Positions 54,475 to 64,000 of a DNA stretch of 64,000 nt are shown piece after piece. The position numbers and the translations under genes are program-made. The number at the start of each line of letters is the position of its first letter. The first letter of the stretch is position 1. The stretch is from contig NW_003314265.1 in the NCBI RefSeq assembly GCF_000143415.4, forward strand, positions 2,441,387 through 2,505,386, given 5' to 3'. The DNA comes from Selaginella moellendorffii. Lineage: Eukaryota; Streptophyta; Lycopodiopsida; Selaginellales; Selaginellaceae. The notes beneath the pieces were generated by a model, which worked only from the letters and a program-made list of their open reading frames with translations, made no database searches and was not told the DNA's origin.

Positions 54475-55512
54475 ATGGCCGACCAAGCTGAACGCTGGAA
54501 TCCTATTGTCGATGGTGGTACCGACAATGGTGCCAACAAAGCTGCGGAGATTTGGACCATTCAAGATGTGGTTCATGAGCTGCAAGCCCTTAATCGAAAT
54601 TAGCAAGAGATGCAAGACGAGATGCATGGCATGATGGATACCATGCGTGGGCGTGTTAAGGCACTCGAGGCTGGACGGGGTAGCGCTCCAAGTAAGCCTT
54701 CTTTGGTAGATCGACTCAAGATTCCAACCTTTTCCGGTGATGGTGGTGTGGACGAGTGTCTTGCTTGGCTAGCCAATGTGAAGAATTTCTTGGCTGCTAG
54801 AGGAACTCCAGATGCAGAGGCTTTAGTGGCTATTCCGATAGTTTTGCGTGATGCAGGTCTTCGATGGTGGAATTGGCTTGAGGAGTCCCGTGTTGCGGAT
54901 AAGAAACCACCAGTGTCTACCATGGATGAGTTTGAGGCTGCTTTCCATTTACGTTTTGCCCCTCATTATGACGTGGAGAATGCTCGTACAGAACTTCGCC
55001 ATTTCCAGCAAGGGAAAATGACGCTCGGGGATTATATTGAGAAGCTTACTCGCTTGATTAGTCGTGTTCCAACGAAGGATCCAGATCAGAACAAGTCCTA
55101 CTTCATTGATGGCCTACATAGTGAGAGCATGCGGCAACACTTGCATCATTCTCAGCCTACAAAGAGTTTGGAGGAGCTCTTTGATGCGGCTCGTCGACTT
55201 GACAATGACAAGCACAAGTCTTGCAAGCGTTCGCGGAGTCCTTCTGTCGAGAATCGTCATGATGATCGCCGTGGACACAAGGATGGGAACAAGCATCACA
55301 AGTTGAAGTCGGTGGTGACTACTTCAGATGCAAAGGGGTCCAAGAAGCAGAAGTTCTTTGTGAAGAATTATAGACAAGGTTGTCATCATTGCGGTGAACT
55401 TGGACACTACAAGGCTGATTGTCCGCAGTTGAAGAACAAGCAGCAGGACAAGAAGAATGGCCAATCTTCTTCTCACGGTAAGTCCAATACTAAAAAGTTG
55501 CAAACTTTGTAG
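54475..55512 (+). pseudogene. Ty3/gypsy gag (two nonsense codons)
   Basis: The ATG at 54475 follows the primer site closely. The frame is broken by TAG at 54601-54603 and ends at TAG 55510-55512. It encodes a retrotransposon gag domain ('VDECLAWLANVKNFL', 'ALRWWNW'-like 'GLRWWNWLEE', 'FHLRFAP', about 54740-54960). A basic region follows, then a CCHC zinc knuckle 'CHHCGELGHYKADC' at about 55381-55422. The gag packages element RNA into virus-like particles. The frame is continuous with pol. Confidence 0.88.
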
Positions 55513-58500
55513 CGTGAGGATGAGGAGAACGACCATTCTGGTCGGAGGAAGTGACTTTCGATCGTTGTTCGTCAACTCAACTGTGTGTGGAACAAGATGG
55601 AGCTCGAGGATACGTGTGAATCAGCTTTAATGCTGGAGGGCGTGTTCCGTGGCGATCCAGTGTGGATTTTACTGGATAGTGGGAGCGATGACAACTTTGT
55701 TTCAGCAAAGTTTGTTGCGAAGCAGTGCCTGAACACACGTGGAGTTCTTCCATACACAGTGGAAGGTGCAGCTACCTCTGCTCAGCATTTCGATGCTTGT
55801 GTCGAGGGGCTGGAAGTGTTGGTTGGCAAAACCACACTTGTGGAGACTTTTTATCTCGCGGATATCCATCGTGTGGATCTCATTCTTGGGATGCCATGGT
55901 TAGTGAAGGTGGATCCAACGATAAAGTGGAGCATTAAGCGTATCTCGCTGGAGTATGGTGGCGTTAAAGATGTGTGGTTTGGCGAGGGCGTTCAACCACC
56001 AGTTGTTATGCTCTCTGCTACATCTTTGAAGCGGGCTTGTCGTAATGGAAAAACACTTTCAAGTTACTTGCTGTTTGTTCGTAACTTGGGGGACCAAGGC
56101 ACGTGTGGGGGAGAAGCAGTAGTACGGGATGTACTTGACGAGTTTTCTGATGTTTTTCCATCTGAACTTCCTCATGGATTACCTCCGTTACGAGGTGTGG
56201 AGCATGGGATTACATTGGAGCCGGGGACACGGCCAATTTATCGGCGTCCATTTCTGTTAAGTTATGCGGAGGAGCAAGAAGTTCAACGACAAGTCAAGGA
56301 GTTACTTGAGTTTGGATTTATTCAGCCAAGTAAATCTCCGTTTGGTGCTCCGGTCTTGCTTGTGAAGAAGAAAGACGGTTCAATGCGGATGTGTATTGAC
56401 TACCGTGCTTTAAACAAGAAGACAGTGAAGGACAAGATGCCGATGCCACGTGTGGATGATATCCTGGACAAGCTTGGCGAAGCACGAGTGTTTACCAAGA
56501 TTGATCTGAGGAGTGGATATCATCAGATTGCAATGGATGATGCATCTATCTCCAAGACGGCATTCAACACAAGCTTCGGACATTTTGAGTTTACCGTTAT
56601 GCCGTTTGGTTTGACGAATGCACCGGCCACATTTACTCGGTTGATGACGGAGGTATTTGGGTGTTATCTTCATGAGTTTGTGGAGATTTTCTTGGACGAT
56701 ATTCTTGTTTTTAGCAAGAATATGGAAGAGCATAGGGTGCATTTGCGCAAGGTTCTTTTCTTACTCTGAGACAGCAAACTTTATGCGAAGAAGAGCAAAT
56801 GTGAATTTGCAAAGTCGGAGGTGGAATATCTAGGCCATATTGTGACATCTAAGGGTGTCAAGACGGATCCAAGGAAGGTGGCTGTGGTGGAAAACTGGCC
56901 TACACCGACTACAGTGGCCGAGTTGCGCAGTTTTCTTGGTATGGCTAGTTACTACCGACGTTTCCAGCATAAGTTTGCAGAGGTGGCTATTCCGTTGACG
57001 CGGTTGTTACGCAAGAATGTGCCATTCGAGTGGAAGACGCCACAAGAGGAGAGTTTTGTGGCGCTGAAACGATTGTTGATCGAGGCTCCAGTGCTTCGCA
57101 TTGCTGATCCATCGAAACCTTACGAGGTGACATGCGATGTGAGTGGTTATGCATTGGGAGGAGTTCTCATGCAAGAGGGATAGCCTATTGCATATGAGAG
57201 TCGAACTTTGAATTCCGCGGAGCAATGCTATTCCACATATGAGCAAGAGTTACTCTCTATTGTTCATGCTTTGCGGACGTGGCGGCACTATCTTTATAGT
57301 GCAGTATTCGTGGTGTTGACAGATCACAAACAACTTGTGTATCTTTTCACACAGAAGGAGTTGAACACTAGGCAAGCTCGTTGGATGGTCAAACTCATGG
57401 AGTTTGGGGAGTTTCCTATTGAGCATCGTCCGGGAAAATCAAATGTGGTGGCAGATGCTTTATCTCGTGTTCGTCATGTAACGACGTTACGAACACGATT
57501 TTGTCATCATTTGAGTAAGGTGGTCAGCGAGTTTGGGCAGTTGGTTGAGCATGCTCAGGCTCAGGATGCTGAGGTGGTCTCTTTGCGAGCCCAGATGGAA
57601 GCCCCTTTCTCATTGGTGGATGGGATTCTTTACTACAATGGCCGTGTATATTTGCCACGGGTGGATGCGTTAATTACTCAAGTTTTATTCCACTATCATG
57701 ATCGTCCAGAGGCTGGTCATTTTGGGGGGAAGAAGACGTATGAGTTGATTAAGCGCAAATTTTATTGGAGGAATATGAAGGCTGATATCCTCAAGTATTG
57801 TAAATCATGCGAGCTTTGTCAGCGGGTTAAGGTGCCACGGGAGAAGCCGGGGGGACTTTTGCAACCTTTACCTATTCCTCAGAGCCGTTGGTGTAGTATC
57901 TCTATGGACTTCATCACTTGTTTGCCACGAACACAGAGGCAAAAGGAGCAAGTATGGGTCATAGTAGATCGGTTGACGAAGTATGTGCGGTTGTTGGCTC
58001 TTCGGAAGACTGTCACTGCCTCAGACTTGGCTGCGGTTTACTTAGAGAAGGTTTTTCTTGATTTTGGTTTGCCAGAGGACATCATTAGTGATCGAGATTC
58101 AAAGTTCACTAGTGGATTTTGGAAAAGCTTTGCAAAGGCTATGCAAGTGACTTTGAAACTCTCGAGTGGAGATCATCCTCAGACGGATGGGCAAACCGAG
58201 CGTGTGAATCAAGTGGTGGAGGATATGCTACGTTGTAGCATTGGTCAAAGGCAAGGACAGTGGGATCTATATCTTCCGTTGGTGCAATTTGCTTACAACA
58301 ATAGCCAACACAGTGGAACCAAGCTAAGTCCTTACTTTGCGATGTTTGGAAGGCATCCTCGAACAGCGGTGGAGTTAGGATTGCATTTGAGTAAGGACGT
58401 TCAAGATAAGGTTGATTCCGAGGCAACTGATCTGGCCACAGAACTTGATGAGATTCTGGTGGTGTGCAAACGGAATTTGCAAGCAGCTCAGGATAGAGCA

Positions 58501-58827
58501 GAGAGGTTTGCCAATGAGCATCGCCAATTCCGGGAATATAAGGTGGGTGATCTCGTTTTTGTGCGAGTGATCTTTCTGTCAAGTGAGCGGCGGAACACCT
58601 TGGTGCCTTTACGGACAGGGAAGAGTGATAAACTCTCCCATCGATATGCTGGTCCATATGAAGTGCTGGAGTGCATTGGTAAAGCGGCTTATCGGGTGCG
58701 GCTGCCAGCTGGGGTGAAAATTCATCCGGTATTTTATGTCAGCCAGTTGAAAGGTGTACTATCTCGGAGTGACGGGCCCAATGCCTCCTTGATGTATACG
58801 GCTGTGGAAGATGGACCAGGAGTTTGA
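55513..58827 (+). pseudogene. Ty3/gypsy pol: protease-RT-RNase H-integrase (three nonsense codons)
   Basis: It is in the same frame as gag, interrupted by TGA at 55552, TGA at 56767-56769 and TAG at 57181-57183. Protease has '[11 protein letters not shown]' (about 55669-55701). Reverse transcriptase has '[14 protein letters not shown]', '[13 protein letters not shown]' and 'FLDD' (56692-56703). RNase H has 'TDHKQLVYLF' and 'VVADALSRV' (to about 57470). Integrase has an HHCC finger (about 57700-57830: 'H...C...C' with 'CKSCELCQRVK') and a D,D-35-E core ('MDFITCLP', 'SDRDSKFTSGFW', 'HPQTDGQTERVNQ'). A C-terminal tail ends 'HRYAGPYEVLECIGKAAYRV...VFYVSQLKG'; I see no chromodomain. Domains are otherwise well preserved, so it is recent. 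LTRs of its own are missing. Confidence 0.9.
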
Positions 58828-59198
58828 GCAGGATTCCCCATAAAGGGTGATCACCGGTACAACTCACCGGTACCAAGGATCCACGGTGACAGTATATCCA
58901 AATCTCATCCCATGATCACATGCGCTACACTCACCCCCCCTTTAGAGATGTCAATGTCCTCATTGATTATTGACTAACAACCCCTACTGAGGCAAGGGGA
59001 ACCAGCACTTTCATTTCCGCACTCAATCTACCAATCCTTCCATTGTGTAAACTAGCTATTCCATGTGAGGCAACTAGTTATCCACCCGTACGATTTCAAA
59101 TTTAGGGGTAGGAATATACCTTGCTCAAGGGTATATTATATTTTAGGTAGCCACTAATCAATGGGAATCGAACCCGTGCCATTTGCTCTGATACCAAC

Positions 59199-59359
59199 TG
59201 TAGCGCACCTTATCTCTCTCCCCTTAAGCCAACTGGAAAAGGGGCAATTGCTTGATGAGAGAGCCCTTAGTGGCTATTTTATCCCCAATTATCCCTAAGG
59301 TTCCAAGGATCCACGGTGACAGTATATCTAAATCTCATCCCATGATCACATGCGCTACA
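59199..59359 (-). repeat. Intact TRIM LTR (161 bp)
   Basis: TGTAGCGC...GCGCTACA in both readings. It contains an 11-bp stretch near 59284-59294 absent from the interrupted LTR. Confidence 0.82.
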
Positions 59360-59640
59360 GTAGTGCCACTCACACTCGGATTAGGAGCATTGACCATTCA
59401 ATCTCCTTAGGGAGTTAAAGCCGACTCTTGAACAATTCACCAAATAATCTCATTTGTCCGTCTATGTTCACTTTAGCCTTGGACTCCTTAATGATTATAA
59501 CCCACCACATGGGTATAACCTTCCTTGGTTACACTAACTTTTCATAGCCAAACTTGTTCCATTGGAGTCCTCCCCCTACTATCCTTTTAAAGCTCATCAA
59601 ACCCCCTAGGGTCAGGGAGACAATCGCTTTGGGCTATCAC

Positions 59641-59911
59641 CCTTAGACTTGGACTTGGACTCAGACTTGGTCTTAGACTCAGACTTAGCCTTGGTTTTGG
59701 TTTTAGTCTTGGTTTCGGACTCCATCTTGGACTCCATCTTGAATTCCATCTCAAACTCCATCTCAGACTCCATCTTAAACTCCTCGGACTCCATCTCAGA
59801 GTTCTTCTCAAACTCCATCTTAGACTCCTTCTCAGACTCCATTTTGGACTTTTTTTCGGACTCCATCTTAGAGTTCATATCAGACTCCTTTTTGGACTCT
59901 GACACTTTCAT
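59641..59911. repeat. Degraded VNTR in the old LTR
   Basis: Units 'ggactccatctt' and 'agactcc' are rich in T/A compared with the C/G of the other arrays, consistent with age and cytosine deamination. Confidence 0.8.
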
Positions 59912-60359
59912 ATATTATGACGCTTATTATATGTCAGTCCTTCTTATGTCCCTTTCCAAAGACTTATTCATCGATGGCTTCATGCTCATTCTTCAAGCAC
60001 TTCATTTGGAGTTTCACTCTCACTCTTGAATTTTTGAATTGAAACTTTTTATCCAAACGTGCTCTGCTTGTTAGACTTTTACTTGACCACTACCATGTTA
60101 CACACATTTAACTCCACTTTTGAGGCTTAGGGATTTGTGTTTTATAGTCAGTCCTTCTTGTGTCCTTTTTAGAGACTTATTCACTGATTACTTTGTGTTT
60201 ATTCCTCAAGCACTTTTTTTGGAATTCCACTCCCACTCTTGACTTTTCAAGTCAGAACTTTTGTTCCAAACATGATACACTTGTTGGACTTTCACTTCAA
60301 CCACTACTATGTGGCATCCTTTCATCTCCACTTCGAGGATTAGGGATTTATGTCTCACA

Positions 60360-60480
60360 CCATGCTCCTATCCCTTCACTCCATGGGCTATACACTTAAC
60401 AACCCTTGGCCACATGTCCATGTTCTACTCTATTGTTATCATATGGTAAATCATTATATAGTAAAGGGTGAAATGCATTA
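60360..60480 (+). repeat. Diverged fragment of repeat 'B'
   Basis: It shares 'gctcctatcccttcactcc(t/a)tgggct' with 46970-47000 and 'tatggta..atcat' plus 'gtaaagggtgaaa' with 47205-47235. It shows that old element 2 was also inserted in or beside repeat B. 60480-60800 holds nothing that I recognise. Confidence 0.45.
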
Positions 60481-60894
60481 TAGTAACTCTTGTTCATACA
60501 TGGATTACTATTGCTCCATTGGATTTAAAGTTCAACTCTCATATACAATAGGTTGTCTCTCTTGCATGAGAACTCCCTCCATTGCATAACCACTCACATC
60601 ACATGTCATCTTCTAAGGTTTTGATGGATTAACAATATAAAACATTGGAGCCTTACTTAACAATTGTTCCAATGCCACAAAACAATTAATATAGAAACTT
60701 TTGGATCTTGTAATGAGATGTATGGAGTGTTCTAACAAGTTCACTTGAGGTCATTCCAAAATCAATACAAAACTTTAATAATAAAAGATAAGATCTATAA
60801 AAAAAAGAGTTTTCAAGCTTAAGATATATATATCCTCAATAAGTGGAGGCTATTGACTTTGATTATGAGCTATAAATGCAATATAGTTATCATT

Positions 60895-63034
60895 ATTTTC
60901 CTTAACCAAATATCAATCACACAAATTTATACAATAATTGACATTTTTGCAAAAATAAACTTTATATCTATTTCAAGGTGTGAGTGCTTGGAAAATAAGA
61001 ATAAGTATATTAAATGGGTTTAGGCCCTTATATGGAAAAATGGATGGACTAAATTTAATCATAAACAGATAAGTTACATGTTATACTACTATAATTAGTG
61101 TATTACCCAGATGGGGTAATACATGTATTTAAAAACCTAACACCATCCTCCCCCTTAGAAGATGAAAATGTAAAGACAATAAAGTATGTGGAACATCTAG
61201 AGGTTCTACTTAGCAACTATAGATTGCCACAAGAATTGGAAACTCCCATATAGCCACTAATATAGTTTTTAACAACCATGACAGAAATAAAATCCAAAGC
61301 AATGGTACAAATATCAATTGACTATAGAATTCTAATGAACTAGCTGCAACTCCATGTGCAATTGCTAAATATTTGAACTAAACTCAAAGCCACAACTCTA
61401 AATGAAAGCAATTGACTTTAAAGGTAATTACATTCCACCAAATACCATTGTAATAAATGAAAAATTTTGTCTTTATGTCTGCCTTTTAGCTGGCCTCCAA
61501 AACCACTATTAACTCAGAGTTATGACCATTAGCAGAACCTATTATAGTTCCTTCAATTAACCTCTAAGATCCATATTAACTTGGACTCACAACTCATAGT
61601 ATATGGGAGATTAAACTCATTTCATTTGTCATCCACATCCTCCTTACCATCTATGTTCAACTTTACTCCATTATCATATTTGTTTAAGCTTACTATATTA
61701 GGGCTAAATTTTCTGTTTGGACTCACTACATTCATCCTTATTTCAAAATTTATATTATTCTTCCTTGGAATAGGGGAATACTTATACACTCTCAACATTT
61801 AAATCATTTTTGAGGATGACAAGGAATACTAGATAAAGAATTATAATGATAAGAGTCACAAATAATCATTGTGCCAAGAGAAGGAAATATTGAAAATGAG
61901 GAAAAAACACTAGGAATATGGAAAGATGCCTCAGATTGAGAAATAAGAAAATTTGGGAAAGAGTATAAGACAAAATGAAAGGATTAGATGATATATTAAA
62001 AAATTGATACCTACTTTGGTGAAATTTGAATTCATCTCCAAAGCTATCTTCATCAAAATCAAATTCCTTATTAACATAAATCCACTTAAGATCGTAGACA
62101 TTGTCTTCCTATAAACTCTATTTTCAAATTCCAAGAATTGAACTGCATCATCTATAACTCTTCAATTAATATCATGATCACACTCCACATTTATAGGAGA
62201 TGGTAAGACACTAAAAATAAAAGAAGCCATGTAATCATGTTTACAGCACATGTGTTTATGGGATAAAATTTGGATATACTATCATTATGGATTTTTGGAA
62301 CCTTAGAAGATAAATAAAGATTAAATAGCCACTAAGAGTTTTTTCAGTAAACAATTATCCTTTTTTCCAAATAATTTATGAGGAAAGAGATAAAGTGCAC
62401 TACAATATCCTACAAAACTTGGAGATGGCAAGACACCAAAGATTAAAGTAACACAAAAAAAATCATGCTGCACAACACCAAAAACTTGATTTGAAGAGGA
62501 TATAACCACAGAAACAATGTTGCTAGGTGACAACAATGTATCATCTACAGTCTTGGATGACACTCTTTGATCAACGACAGCATGGAATGGTGGAAGAAAA
62601 GAATGCAATCAAAATCAAAAGAAGAATAGATTGAATACTAGATCTAGTGAAAAGTTATAACAAATCTAGAGAAGAAAAGAAAAATGATAGAATAAAAGCA
62701 AAAGCATAATCTTAAACACTAAATATAGCATTACCAAAAAACTTTGCCCTCTAGGGACAATTGCAATGCCCCTCACTTCTATCAATGTGAATGCTTCGGA
62801 TATAGGAATAGGTAAGTGGGTTAACTTCAAATATGAGCTATTAGTGGAATATATTCCTCAACCAAATATCAATCACACAATATTAATTTATATTTTTACA
62901 ACAATAAAATTTATATTTATTTCAATCATGATATAGAAATATGTATATTAAATGGATCCTTACTTATATACAAGAATTGATAGACTAAATTCAGTCCCAA
63001 ATAGACAATTTATATGTTATACTAGGTAGAGTTT

Positions 63035-63045
<11 letters not shown>
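60895..63045 (-). mobile_element. Possible small AT-rich LTR element
   Basis: Direct repeats at about 60895-61141 and 62860-63045 share 'accaaatatcaatcacacaa' and 'tatattaaatgg'. On the minus strand the lower repeat begins TGTTAGG directly after 'taagggggaggatgg', a polypurine-tract-like run (61142-61157). No coding frame above about 95 codons lies between. The boundaries of the upper LTR are not clear. Confidence 0.4.
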
Positions 63046-63065
<20 letters not shown>

Positions 63066-63717
63066 TTATAGACTTTACAAAGGCAAAATCAAAGGTACAA
63101 AAATGTAATTTTTTCTTTTCAAGCCAATACAAGATGGGAGAAAATGCAAGGGTAGTCTCTCTATATTTATACAAATGAGTTCACCATTTTCTTTTATTGC
63201 AAATTCTTACAATGAATGGAGTTGCAAATGCCCAAAATAGCTCCATGCCTCCTTGGTGGTAGGACGTGTGGACCCAAACCATTGGAACACAAACAAGGAA
63301 GTCTCACATTCTATCTATCTATATCTATTTGGGTTATATGCTACTTTTGAGAGTTTTGTGGTGCCAACATGAGACTGAACTAAGGCATGCAAAAATGTAA
63401 TTTTGATTATCCATGCTGTGTTTGCCAGATCTTCTCTTTTGTGGTCATTCTAGATCTACAATTACTCTAGGAGTTGCAGCAGCAGCAGAAGATAGAGAGA
63501 GTACTCAGTAGCAGTGAGTGAGTACTTGGAGGAGAAGATTTTATTGAGGAGTTTTTCCAGAAAATAAACAAGACTAACTATTCAAAATCATCATTATATA
63601 TAATCTTATAAGGTGAGGGTATCAATCCCCTTACCTATTGTATGTGAAGTAATCACACACCCCTTTTTAACACACTACTGAGTGATTAAGAAAACTTAGT
63701 AAATAGTTGGCTTATTT
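61140..63717 (-). repeat. AT-rich dispersed repeat, right copy (inverted relative to 38944-40850)
   Basis: Reverse complement of the left copy with extra sequence of about 700 bp, mainly at 61810-62830. Pairing segments are given at the left copy. The last 283 bp of the window (63718-64000) hold AT-rich sequence with nothing recognised. Confidence 0.7.
63035..63057. repeat. (TA)n microsatellite
   Basis: An uninterrupted TA run followed by 'tgtatgtattta'. It is the counterpart of the (CA)n tract at 39630. Confidence 0.95.
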
Positions 63718-64000
63718 AAGCAAACCTATAAGGCAAAATATGTTTAGATAATCTATGTGATTAATTATTGTATAAAAGTGTTTATAATTTATAAAGTTTC
63801 TTAAACACCTCCAAGTATATTCTAGCTTATTGGATTAATCTGATGTTTATAATTTATAAACATGTTTATAGTTTATAAACTTTTTTAAATGCCTAGTGTT
63901 GCCATAAATAATCATATTACCTTACTGCATTGTGTTGAGTGATATGATCTCCTATCATATATGTGATGATAGGAGATTGGCAATTCTCTGCTGTCCTGCT

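Larger units (their letters stand above)
54334..59359 (-). mobile_element. TRIM (miniature LTR retrotransposon), minus strand, with gypsy inside one LTR
   Basis: The flanking 5-bp TSD is GTAGT, at 54329-54333 and 59360-59364. Read on the minus strand: an intact 161-bp LTR (59359-59199), a primer-binding site 'ttggtatcagag' (59198-59187), about 270 bp of internal sequence, a polypurine tract 'aaagggggggtgag' (ending at 58930), and a second LTR from 58929. That LTR is interrupted at about 58872 by the gypsy body and resumes at 54425, ending at 54334. The LTR ends form an extended inverted repeat (TGTAGCGCA...TGCGCTACA). No coding capacity belongs to the TRIM itself. Confidence 0.75.
53630..60359 (-). 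mobile_element. 5' LTR of old LTR element 2, split by a TRIM/gypsy stack
   Basis: The left part is 53630-54333 (starting TGTAAATGAC, beside the inverse primer site). The right part is 59365-60359 (ending GTCTCACA), joined across a GTAGT duplication. It is strongly diverged from the other LTRs, with many C/G-to-T/A differences. Its array (59641-59911) is degraded. A ~200-bp tandem duplication of the terminal part occurs at about 59930-60145 and 60150-60359. Confidence 0.7.

Noticed and set aside
59160-59198. A tRNA gene suggested by 'gggttcgattccc' and 'tggtatcagagca' on the minus strand
   Set aside because: No acceptor stem, D-arm or anticodon arm could be assembled, and the position next to an LTR makes it a primer-binding site.

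Overview
The window is nuclear DNA of a land plant. It holds a G-type lectin receptor-kinase gene, an Ole e 1/extensin-like secreted protein gene, plant-style Ty3/gypsy, hAT, LINE and TRIM-type elements, and short GT-AG introns. The very short introns (38-54 bp) and the receptor-kinase sequence recall a seed-free plant such as the lycophyte Selaginella, but that assignment is inference. Almost every gene is broken; the window is mainly a nested stack of mobile elements and gene relics.

Layout. (1) About 1-12,000, relatively GC-rich: an unusual gene with a ParB/sulfiredoxin-like domain, a domain laid out like a beta-class DNA methyltransferase, a basic then strongly acidic tail, and an NLI/FCP1-type HAD phosphatase-like domain. 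Its methyltransferase-to-phosphatase part is tandemly duplicated (3808-8265 and 8267-11615). Copy 1 carries a 5'-truncated LINE with a 17-bp target duplication; copy 2 preserves the empty site. A 22-bp palindrome (ATGGCRTG-N6-CAYGCCAT) occurs at least 16 times here: in five intron positions, in exons, and in flanks. (2) 12,000-14,840: AT-rich, little recognised, with a six-fold array of a GGTT..AACC hairpin. (3) 14,838-24,851: a large non-autonomous LTR element whose LTRs contain long variable arrays of GAGATGGAGTCC-like units; its 3' end has a ~320-bp micro-inversion. (4) 24,852-27,955: a second, diverged and decayed ParB-methyltransferase gene. (5) 28,540-33,500: a SWIM-finger transposase relic and gypsy scraps. 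(6) 33,865-35,896: receptor-kinase pseudogene. (7) 37,250-38,943: Ole e 1/extensin gene running into an assembly gap. (8) 38,944-46,560: AT-rich repeat and two minus-strand gypsy relics. (9) 46,562-60,480: an old minus-strand copy of the large LTR element hit by a solo LTR (TSD GGCAT), an hAT relic, and a minus-strand TRIM (TSD GTAGT) that itself contains a gypsy body with five in-frame stops. (10) 60,800-63,717: an AT-rich LTR-like repeat, inverted relative to 38,944-40,850.

The candidate for something new is the ParB-methyltransferase-HAD gene family together with the 22-bp palindrome that peppers its introns and exons. The domain order of a prokaryotic-style DNA recognition and modification protein, duplicated in tandem and present twice in one window, points to a mobile or selfish gene family. 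Function is inference only.
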